From contig JASANZ010001759.1 in the NCBI GenBank assembly GCA_030849805.1, positions 1-13,965 on the forward strand: DNA of 13,965 nt, given 5' to 3'. Under the pieces are notes generated by a model, which was not told where the DNA came from, did not search any database, and was given only the letters and a program-made list of their open reading frames with translations. The first letter of the stretch is position 1, and each line of letters opens with the position of its first letter. Below are positions 7,512-13,965 of this stretch, piece by piece. The position numbers and the translations under genes are program-made. The stretch comes from Sergeia podlipaevii. Lineage: Eukaryota; Euglenozoa; Kinetoplastea; Trypanosomatida; Trypanosomatidae.

Positions 7512-7947
7512 TTCAATATAAGTGGCAAATAACAGTACTAAAATGGTAATAAAGTATTGAATGATTTTTTAAATATATATATACTTCTAGCAGCTTTTCA
7601 ATAAGGATCCTTTAAAAGGGAAATATGCAAAACGAAAATGATAGTGAGCAAGTGGCAAGTACAGTAAAAAGGCGACGAATATCAGCAAAACATAAAATTG
7701 ATAGTTTGTTCCCGTCATAAAAGTAAATAAGGGAAGCAGTTGGTCCAGTACATAAGTACATAAATGCATGCATGTATGCACAAACGGTTGAGCCACACAC
7801 ACATACATACTTCTAACAAACAAAAAACCATGTACGCTGCATCGTTGGCGAGTAGTCGTTCATGAAGAAGAATGTGTATGACAACGCACGCAGGTTGAGC
7901 GACCCCCATCCATCTATATATATATTAAAAAAGCCATAAGCGCACAT
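7512..7947. other. Intergenic spacer between phosphatase and CHAP genes
   Basis: No gene is supported. It holds the presumed 3' untranslated region of the phosphatase gene and the short leader of the intact CHAP gene. Short TA runs occur near 7571-7583 and 7914-7926. Open frames on the minus strand here are rich in Cys, Tyr and Phe, as expected from AT-rich, CA-rich spacer. Confidence 0.65.
7538..7556 (-). promoter_or_regulatory. Candidate spliced-leader acceptor for the intact CHAP gene
   Basis: A moderately T-rich minus-strand tract is followed by AG at 7539-7538, leaving a 5' leader of about 26 bases before the ATG at 7511. There is no intervening ATG. The tract is weak and acceptors further upstream are possible. 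Confidence 0.35.
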
Positions 7948-8715
7948 TCACTCAAGAAACAGTTCCTTCAGGGAGTTAATATCCTCAGTAGTCAGTCCAA
8001 GCTTCTTGTGCGCGTACTCCTCAAGACCTCCGGCTTTGTCAATCTCCTCAACAACAGCATCCAAGAATCGTCCGTCGACCGTCCAATGTACTTTCATACA
8101 AGCTGCATCCATACCAAATCCTCCAAGGTACTTGTCAGCATCGTGTGGCTGCTTGAAGTACTTGTTGGTAAGAAGGTAATCCTCGCGAGCGTTGTCCTCG
8201 CACACGCCAAGGAGGCGCAGCAGGAGGTAGCAACACAGCCCTGTTCTGTCCTTGCCGGCTGTGCAGTGAATGATGAATGCACTATCAGTAGACGGTTTAC
8301 ACGCCACGAGATCCTTCAAAACACCGCCGAACACGTGAGCGTTTTCGTTAGAGAATGCATGATAGACCTCAACCATGAGATTGAACGTTACCTCAGGGGT
8401 GAAGGGCTTGCCACTCTTGGCGTAATCCAACATGTGTGTAGTGCCAGTTGGGAATGACTTCTGCTCGATGCCTGGGATGTTGTACATCTTGACTGCAGCC
8501 TCCTCAGGAACTCTGAAGTCATACGTTGTCGTGACACGCATTTGGTTCACCAGCACATCCTGCGCGTCATTGGGTGAGACCTCAGAGAGCTGCTCGCCGC
8601 GATACATAACGCCCCACTTGGTATGCTTACCGCCTGTTGTCGGATAGCCGCCCATGTCACGCAGGTTCGTCGTGCCCGGGAGCTCAATGTGTCTGTTCTG
8701 CTTTACCTTGCTCAT
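7948..8715 (-). CDS. Atypical lipid / tyrosine phosphatase (LipA/MptpB-like, Y_phosphatase3)
   Basis: The 255-residue product is a complete single-domain cysteine phosphatase. It opens with NLRDMGGYPT (17-26), has a DFRVPEE motif (66-72), and the P-loop HCTAGKDRTG (150-159) with catalytic Cys151 and Arg157. The Lys inside the CX5R loop (Lys155) marks the family related to bacterial LipA/MptpB, described in kinetoplastids as atypical lipid phosphatases. Such enzymes dephosphorylate phosphoinositides and also phosphotyrosine. Helical C-terminal residues 210-255 complete the fold. There is no signal peptide, membrane span or extra domain, so it is probably cytosolic. Length fits the family. The ATG at 8715 is the first in frame, with a candidate splice acceptor about 17 bases upstream. 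It sits between the 254-residue protein gene and the CHAP pair, and a functional link to either is unsupported. Confidence 0.93.
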   Translation of the reverse strand: MSKVKQNRHIELPGTTNLRDMGGYPTTGGKHTKWGVMYRGEQLSEVSPNDAQDVLVNQMRVTTTYDFRVPEEAAVKMYNIPGIEQKSFPTGTTHMLDYAKSGKPFTPEVTFNLMVEVYHAFSNENAHVFGGVLKDLVACKPSTDSAFIIHCTAGKDRTGLCCYLLLRLLGVCEDNAREDYLLTNKYFKQPHDADKYLGGFGMDAACMKVHWTVDGRFLDAVVEEIDKAGGLEEYAHKKLGLTTEDINSLKELFLE

Positions 8716-9427
8716 AGCGGGAGAATGGAATGCTTTATAAAAAGAAGGTATGTATATGTACTGCTTTTTCCCCCACTTTTAGAATTAAATTTTTGAATGT
8801 ACTTTTTGTGCCGCGCTGTCCGCGTTAAATAGTAATATGAGTAGTATCAAATAACTTAGATATAAAAAAAGTTGACGTTAAAAAAAAAAAAAAGCAAAGA
8901 GGGAGAGACGAGGAAAAAAAAAAGATTGTTTAGTGACGGAGGTGATTAAAGTTGATCTTTCCAATACAGCGAGTCTATGCGATGTTAGCATTCCTACACA
9001 GTAAAGAGAGAGAGAGAAAAAAATAAACCAGCACCTCCTAAATAAAAACTTAAGAGGATAATATTCACCTATCTACAACGTATAATCATTTCTTGAGCTA
9101 CATATATATATAAATGATCGAATGCGTCGGTTGGTAGACTACTAAAGAATGAGACGTACACAAACACTTCTCTCCCTCTCCCTCAACATGGCTGAGCCCA
9201 TTTTTCTGATTGGAATGTGCTGCTGCTGCTGTTTTTTTTCCTTTTGTCCTGTCCTTCCACGTTTCGCTTTCAATTACAATCAGTAAAAAAGAAAAAAGAT
9301 GATAGCAAAACAGTGCCTAACAACCATTTCATCTTCTCTCTATATATATCTTTTAGAAAATTATACATTTTATCCTTTAGTATGAAAAATGCGCAAAATG
9401 TTTTGTTAAAGAAAAAAAATTTCAAGC
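8716..9427. other. Intergenic spacer upstream of the phosphatase gene
   Basis: No gene is seen. The spacer is AT-rich with A runs near 8867-8893 and 8916-8925, a GA run near 9007-9020 and a short CTG run near 9221-9231. On the transcribed strand the A runs are T tracts, and they could mark the processing zone between the two neighbouring messages. Confidence 0.65.
8733..8748 (-). promoter_or_regulatory. Candidate spliced-leader acceptor for the phosphatase gene
   Basis: A minus-strand pyrimidine tract (about 8741-8748) is followed by AG at 8734-8733, giving a leader of about 17 bases before the ATG at 8715. Another AG at 8762-8761, preceded by a weaker tract, would give about 45 bases. Confidence 0.35.
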
Positions 9428-10192
9428 CTAGAAGCTCAGCAGTTCATGCTCACGCTGCTCTCGGAGTCTCGCTCCGGAAGAAAAATATAACTTGTAAAAG
9501 CACTGGCAAGAGTACTTCTCCGCCTCATCGCCCTCTTCACCACCACCGTTCTCAACTCCAGCGAAATCTTTATATATATCTCTCTTCGCCCTCTCCTGTT
9601 GCCGATGCTGCTTCTTTTTTCCTTTGCCCCAGATGCCCCTTCCTGAATGGTGGGAGGCCTCTGTGTCGCAGCCGTTCTCACCCCCGAAGCAGTGCCCAGA
9701 CGACAAACCCGCCGTACACAACAGTAGAACGTCATGCATATGATGCGAGGACGCAGCGCATGGTTGTGGCGGCGCACTCGCGGCTCGCTGTACCTTGTGC
9801 TCTCGGTGCAGTAGTGAAGCGCGTCTACTCGAGTGCTCACTTCCGTTACTGCTACTGCTACTACTACTACTACTATCCGTGTGTACATCTGGTATGGGGG
9901 CTGTCGAGCTCAGCAATGCGGAGTTGTGCCGTACGTTCTCGCTGCTCTTCCGGCGCATGGACGAGGATGACTGAAGTGGAAGAGGTAGTGGCGGTAATGG
10001 TAGTGAGAGTCTTCGCAGATAGGCTGCCGCGGAAGAGGAAGACGCGTGTGGGGCATAATACTTGTTCCATCTCACCATCTCGTCCGGAAATGCAGTCACT
10101 CTCATTGTGCGCAAGCCACCTCCATCCTTATCACCACCAGAGCCATGGTTGCTGTCGTACTCATGTCCTGCTCCACCGCAAGCCGTACCCAT
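9428..10192 (-). CDS. Low-complexity 254-residue protein, possibly N-acylated, with RRxS motifs
   Basis: I do not recognise a family. The frame extends upstream to a GTG at 10270 by reading a (CA)n run as His-Thr repeats, but the first ATG is at 10192 and is the sensible start, 81 bases after a strong candidate splice acceptor. The product begins MGTACGG, so Gly2 and Cys5 could carry myristate and palmitate. Features in order are a Gly-rich start (1-27), the most complex segment (28-48, with TAFPDEMVRWNKYYAP), a Leu/Pro run (62-73), Ser runs (107-115) and a basic C-terminal third (189-206). Three RRxS sites (60-63, 80-83, 123-126) fit basophilic kinases such as PKA. No membrane span or enzyme motif is visible. 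It is largely disordered by composition. A long plus-strand frame overlaps it, but all neighbours are minus-strand and the plus-strand product looks random. Confidence 0.6.
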   Translation of the reverse strand: MGTACGGAGHEYDSNHGSGGDKDGGGLRTMRVTAFPDEMVRWNKYYAPHASSSSAAAYLRRLSLPLPPLPLPLQSSSSMRRKSSENVRHNSALLSSTAPIPDVHTDSSSSSSSSSNGSEHSSRRASLLHREHKVQRAASAPPQPCAASSHHMHDVLLLCTAGLSSGHCFGGENGCDTEASHHSGRGIWGKGKKKQHRQQERAKRDIYKDFAGVENGGGEEGDEAEKYSCQCFYKLYFSSGARLREQREHELLSF

Positions 10193-10224
10193 TCTATGAT
10201 AAGGGGAGAAAAAGAGGGTTTGTG

Positions 10225-10225
<1 letters not shown>

Positions 10226-10256
<31 letters not shown>
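10226..10256. repeat. (TG)n microsatellite in a 5' leader
   Basis: A (TG)n run on the plus strand reads as (CA)n in the message and lies between the candidate splice acceptor at 10274 and the ATG at 10192, so it would be part of the mature 5' leader. Confidence 0.9.
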
Positions 10257-10257
<1 letters not shown>

Positions 10258-10273
10258 TGTGTAAACTCACAAA

Positions 10274-10316
10274 CTGTAAAGTGAGTAGAGAAAAGGAAGA
10301 GAAAGGAAAAAAAAAA
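10274..10316 (-). promoter_or_regulatory. Strong candidate spliced-leader acceptor for the 254-residue protein gene
   Basis: On the minus strand an approximately 30-base pyrimidine tract (T run then mixed C/T) ends in ACAG at 10277-10274, the best match in the window to a trypanosomatid trans-splice acceptor. The leader would be 81 bases and contain the (CA)n run. It supports the ATG at 10192 as the start and argues that the non-ATG extension is not translated. Confidence 0.6.
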
Positions 10317-11200
10317 CAGAACTGAGGGCTAGATGAAGGAAGAGAGAGAGAGAGAGAAAAAAAACAGCCAAAATAGCAAATGATAGCTGTGATAGCAGTA
10401 AAACGAGTAGACAGCTGATGTGTGCACCTATGACACCAATTAGAGGGACCGTTTATGGAAGGTGATGTGCTTTAAGTGGCTCTAGCTTTATATATGCGAT
10501 AAGTTTCTTGTAGAGAGATAAAAAATAATTTTAAAAAATGTAAATAATAATAAAAGCAGGTTGTAAACTAGTGTCTGACGAGAATGAGATGCGAGATAGG
10601 AAAATGTAGATAGATATATATCTTGTGCGTGCGTCACATAAAGTCAAAAGTCATACAAAACAGGAAAGAGATAACGAAAGGAGAAAGAGAGAGAGAGAGA
10701 GAGTTAATATTGTCATCCATATATATAAAGAGAATGCAGATAATTGACATTTCGCGGTAGTTAGTTCTTGCTTTGCAACAACACTTCATGACGGACTACC
10801 CTTCAATAACAACAATAATAATAATAGTAAAAAAACTATAATTACAATCTTTTTCAAATAAAAAAGTAAATGATATGAAAGGTAAAAAAAAAAGGGAAAT
10901 GTCTAACACAAACCGGCAGACAAAGCTTCAATGTTACTCTCTCTCTCTTTCTCAATATACATAATAGATAGAAATAAAGAATCACTCAGCGGCCATTCAG
11001 CGTACTTTTCACGCAGTTATAACATTCTACGTTGCCTTTCAATACATCAAGGTTCGCCTAAAGATTCTTTTTTTTTTTTAAAATGCTCGAGATAATTAAA
11101 AAAAAAAAGGAGTGAGACTGCACAACACGTTTCCGCCATTTCATGAGTGTAGTGGTGGAGGATTGTAAGAAAGGAAAACTACTTTTAAACGAACTTGTAC

Positions 11201-12180
11201 CTACGCTTCACTACTGGGTACAGAGCACTCTGCAAAGGCGTTGTTTTGTTGAGTAAGTACAGCTCCAAGACGACGACGATGCGCAGCAGCAGTACCGCCG
11301 TTGTGAGATCCCCTTGTCATTTTCTTTGCCGAGAGCATCTCCTGCAATTTAGTCCCCATTGAAGTGGCTTTCGTCTCTGCGCTGCGCACATTGTTGTTGT
11401 TGTTGTTGTTATCGTCACCGTCGTCGTCGTTGTCTTCGCGTTTTGCGTTTTTGTCAACTTTCTGCATTTCAATGGAAACAGGCTCGAGATCAAAACTCAC
11501 GCGACGGCGATCGTATCCCACATGACTGCTGTCTTCCTTCCGGATGTCAGTGTCAGTGACAACATCGTACTTGTTGTATGTGTAAAGGTCGTTGGCCGTG
11601 GTTCCGTTGTCTCCGAGTCCCCCATCAAAGCCGTTGGTGCGAGCGCGAGGTAAGCGACCACGACGGCCAAATACCTTGTAGAAAACAAAGCAGCATGCCA
11701 GGAAAAAAATCACAAACGCGAACATGCCAGAGTTAGGGCTCTCACTGACATCCTTTTCAGTTTCAGACTCACCGCCACCCGGTTTCTTGTTCTCCTTGGT
11801 GGATTTAGGGTCCTCTGTACTGCTTGTTGGTTCCTTTTGGTCCTTCGAGTTCTCGCCCTCTGCTTTTGAAGTTGAGGAGACGGAGGGGGAGTTGCTGCTG
11901 CTGCCGCTGCTGCTGCTGCCGCTGCTGCTGCTGCCGCTGCTGCTGCTGCCGCTGCTGCTGCTGCCGCTGCTGCTGCTGTCACTGATGCTGTTGCTGCTGC
12001 TGCTGCCGCCGATGCTGCCGCTGCTGCTGCTGATGCTGTTGCTGCTGCTGCTGATGCTGATGCTGTTGCTGCTGCTGCTGCCGCCGATGCTGCCGCTGCT
12101 GCTGCTGATGCTGTTGCTGCTGCTGCTGATGCTGTTGATGCTGCTGTCGCTGATGCTGTTGCTGCTGCTGCTGCCGCTGA

Positions 12181-12212
<32 letters not shown>

Positions 12213-12706
12213 CTGTTAAATGTGGCAGGGTCGGGAGCAGACAAGGAAGAAGAAGAGTGGGGGGCTGAAGCGGCGATGGCTGACTTTTCAGAGCTGGCGG
12301 GAGAAGCATTCAAAGAGCCATCTGCCGAGGAGTGCGAAGAAGCTCCGGAAGAAACTTGGGAAGAAGCAATGGATGAAGTATGCTGCGAATTTTCATGAAG
12401 GAAGTTTGTCGAACTCGACACGGCGGCCCTACTTGAGGAGACGCTAGCGGTGTTCTCAGCACTAGCAGCTTTCACAACAATTCCACTTCCTTCAAAGGAA
12501 TTCCCCGCATTTATCGCGGTGCGTGCGGCAGCGGATTGATCTTCAGCCACTATATCCCTCCCCGTCTCCTGCTTTTTCGCCGCAATGCTTGACTCCACCT
12601 CGTGAAATTCGGTATCACTGATGCTGTTTGCATCTGTCAACGCCAAACTGATGGCAACAAGAAGAACAAAGACAATACAAGAGCGACAAGAAAATAGAGA
12701 GTGCAT
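11201..12706 (-). CDS. Serine-rich type I membrane protein with internal repeats
   Basis: The 501-residue product has a signal peptide (about 1-26: hydrophobic core IVFVLLVAISLAL), a long Ser-rich ectodomain (about 28-325), one membrane span (about 327-344, FAFVIFFLACCFVFYKV region) and a charged cytosolic tail (about 347-501). The ectodomain holds imperfect NSISSSS and SIGGSSSS units (165-243), including two copies of a 25-residue unit, and five GSSSS pentads (248-272). A Lys/Glu-rich linker (281-320) precedes the membrane. The architecture resembles mucin-like or proteophosphoglycan-like surface proteins, in which Ser is glycosylated or phosphoglycosylated, but I cannot assign it to a named family. 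It has a real membrane span and tail, not a GPI signal. The tail has an RVSF motif (402-405), an acidic D-rich stretch (427-432) and seven Asn in a row (433-439). The ATG at 12706 is the first in frame. Confidence 0.83.
11891..12217. repeat. CTG-rich coding repeat array (poly-Ser)
   Basis: The plus strand is dominated by CTG with interspersed CCG, TTG and ATG. On the coding strand this is mostly AGC/AGT Ser codons. It contains five copies of a 15-base unit (about 11900-11975, the GSSSS pentads) and two tandem copies of a 75-base unit (from about 11983 and 12058) that are nearly identical. Such arrays vary in length by replication slippage and are prone to assembly collapse. Confidence 0.9.
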
Positions 12707-13744
12707 TTTGTCTTTGTTTTCCTCTCCTTCCCCCTTATTTAAAGTACTTCTTTTGCTATTCTGTTTTCACACAAGTGGCAGCTATACTTGAAAAAAAAAG
12801 TAATAATGATATTGATGCTATCGATAATAGAAACAGATGTGATAGGAAAAGAAGCAGCGGTGTGCGTGAGATATTCGTCTTCCTTCTTCTTTTCTCCCTT
12901 GTTCTACTTGTAACTTAATAGCTGTGGCTTCAAAAAAAAAAAATTATTATAAAAAAGACAAAAAAATTATCAAGTAGCAACAGCAGAACAAAGCAGCTTC
13001 CGTGTTTATATATATATACTCTTTTTCCTTGTAAACTGAACTACACACACGAAAAAAAAAAAAAGCAGAGAAGAAAAAATTAAATGTGTATTTTTCCCTG
13101 AGAAGAACCAAATTTCAGTGCTATATACATATATATATGTAAAAAAAAAAGGGAGAAACGAGAGAAAAATAAATAAATGGAGGAGCACAAAGCAAAGCTA
13201 AGGAAAAACTACTTTTTTCTTAGATGAATATAGTGCGTGCTGAATTCGCAAAGCAGAGAAAGGTATAGAGCATTTTTAAAAAGGTTGAGTCTCAAGCAGT
13301 TCTTCTTTTTTCAATGCTTCTTAAGTCATATCTACATTGTTTAGGGGTAGAGGTGAACAAGCACACACAAACAAACAAACATTGAAATATATAATGATAA
13401 TTATAAGTAAACCAAAATTAAAGGTAAAGCAAAAGTTAAACTTATATAAACGTATATTATCTCAATAATTAGCAATATGTATAAGGGAATAAGCAGTATC
13501 AAATTAAAAGCATTAAAAAAAGAGATAGCCAGCGTAAAGAGGAGGGAAGAGGCTGCACAGTACAATAATGTCTTGGGTGTGAAAAGTTACTTTTGACTTC
13601 CCCAACCACTACTACCACCACCCTTTTCTCCATTTTTTCTTTTTTTTTTCCCTGATCCATTGCAAGCTATTCTCGTCAACAATAAGTTAAAAAAAAAGGG
13701 AAGAATGAAAGGCTTGTTGCCGCTATCAAATCGTGTTTCAAAGA
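12707..13744. other. Intergenic spacer (1 kb) upstream of the serine-rich gene
   Basis: No gene is supported. It holds the leader of the serine-rich gene and the 3' untranslated region of the partial CHAP gene. A runs occur near 12790-12799, 12931-12941, 13052-13063 and 13140-13150, with short TA runs near 13006-13017. The only minus-strand frame, near 13006-13188, is Phe/Tyr-rich spacer translation. Confidence 0.65.
12782..12803 (-). promoter_or_regulatory. Candidate spliced-leader acceptor for the serine-rich gene
   Basis: A T-run tract on the minus strand (about 12791-12803) is followed by AAG and then TAG, with AG at 12783-12782. Use of this site leaves a 75-base leader with no ATG before the start at 12706. 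Confidence 0.5.
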
Positions 13745-13965
13745 TCATCGACTCTTATATCGAACCCAGCCGATAATCTGAGCCTTGGTATCTGTGATAG
13801 TATAGGAGAGATTCACATTATTGTATTGAAGGGGAAGCACACGCGTATAGTTATGATGCGGGCCAGGCCACGCCACACTCTCCCAGTTCTGCTCAGCAAG
13901 AAACACCTCCGACATGTTCTCCGTGACTCCAACAATGACGGCCACATGACCATAGGGAGCATCCT
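13745..13965 (-). CDS. CHAP amidase-like protein (family C51-like), 3' part only
   Basis: The frame enters from the right window edge and ends at a TGA (13745-13747), so only the last 72 or so residues are seen. They begin DAPYGHVAVIVGV, contain FLAEQNW, WPGP-HNYTRVLPL and IIGWVRY, and closely follow the C-terminus of the protein at 6372-7511 (HVAVIVGV, FLAEQNW, WPGP-HNY-RVLPL, GWVRY). The catalytic His and Glu are present. The Cys motif and any membrane anchor lie outside the window. A GTG inside GHVAV is not a start. The central motif and spacing are conserved with no insertion, so this copy resembles the intact paralogue more than the Cys-less one. Confidence 0.88.
   Translation of the reverse strand, partial: DAPYGHVAVIVGVTENMSEVFLAEQNWESVAWPGPHHNYTRVLPLQYNNVNLSYTITDTKAQIIGWVRYKSR

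Larger units (their letters stand above)
10193..11200. other. Intergenic spacer (1 kb) between the serine-rich and RRxS protein genes
   Basis: No frame of note exists on the minus strand from about 10280 to 11200. The left end holds the leader of the 254-residue gene with its (CA)n run. The rest is AT-rich and includes GA runs near 10340-10356 and 10687-10703, TAA/ATA runs near 10541-10552 and 10810-10826, and A/T homopolymers. It should contain the 3' untranslated region of the serine-rich gene. Confidence 0.65.

Noticed and set aside
9428..10270. Extended start of the 254-residue protein at 10270
   Set aside because: The codon is GTG and the extension translates a (CA)n run into His-Thr repeats lying in the presumed 5' leader.
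9217..10284. Long plus-strand frame (355 codons)
   Set aside because: It overlaps the minus-strand 254-residue gene, opposes the direction of every other gene, begins in AT-rich spacer and ends in a (TG)n run read as Cys-Val. The composition looks like a complement of Ser/Gly-rich coding sequence.
11710..12309. Minus-strand poly-Ala frame
   Set aside because: It is the second frame of the same AGC array. The Ser frame has signal peptide, membrane span and a complex tail, so it is the real one.
11724..12398. Plus-strand poly-Leu frame
   Set aside because: It is the antisense reading of the CTG/AGC repeat array in the serine-rich gene, and no start context or upstream tract supports it.
13755..13775. 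tRNA B-box-like string (TCGAACCC)
   Set aside because: It is inside the coding sequence of the partial CHAP gene, has no matching A box at tRNA spacing, and no cloverleaf could be drawn.

Overview
The window looks like nuclear DNA of a trypanosomatid flagellate (Kinetoplastea). All eight supportable genes lie on the minus strand and none shows an intron. They are separated by AT-rich spacers full of microsatellites, (TA)n, (CA)n, (GA)n, (TAA)n and (CAA)n. Most genes have a pyrimidine tract followed by an AG just before the ATG on the transcribed strand, as expected for spliced-leader trans-splicing of a polycistronic transcript. The species cannot be named from sequence alone. There is no strand-switch region, tRNA, rRNA, CRISPR array or recognisable transposon.

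In transcription order (right to left) the genes are: (1) the 3' end of a CHAP/family C51 amidase-like protein, cut by the window edge (13745-13965); (2) a serine-rich type I membrane protein with signal peptide, repeats, one membrane span and a charged tail (11201-12706); (3) a 254-residue low-complexity protein with a possible N-terminal acylation site and three RRxS motifs (9428-10192); (4) a tyrosine/lipid phosphatase with active site HCTAGKDRTG (7948-8715); (5) a membrane-anchored CHAP amidase-like protein with an intact Cys-His-Glu set (6372-7511); (6) a divergent, longer relative whose catalytic Cys position is Tyr and which carries two large hydrophilic insertions (3521-5125); (7) a 105-residue protein of unknown function (2515-2832); (8) a DUF1963/YwqG-like protein (658-2082).

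The main theme is the cluster of three CHAP proteins within about 10.5 kb, with other genes between them. Their motifs (KWQCVEYARR, YGHVAVIVGV, AEQNW, ITGW) match the bacterial-type glutathionylspermidine amidase domain, which trypanosomatids also carry in trypanothione synthetase. Here the domain is fused to a predicted single-pass membrane anchor, so it probably faces the secretory lumen or cell exterior. One member appears to have become a pseudoenzyme. Co-transcription does not by itself imply shared function in these organisms, so links between the CHAP genes and their neighbours are only positional.
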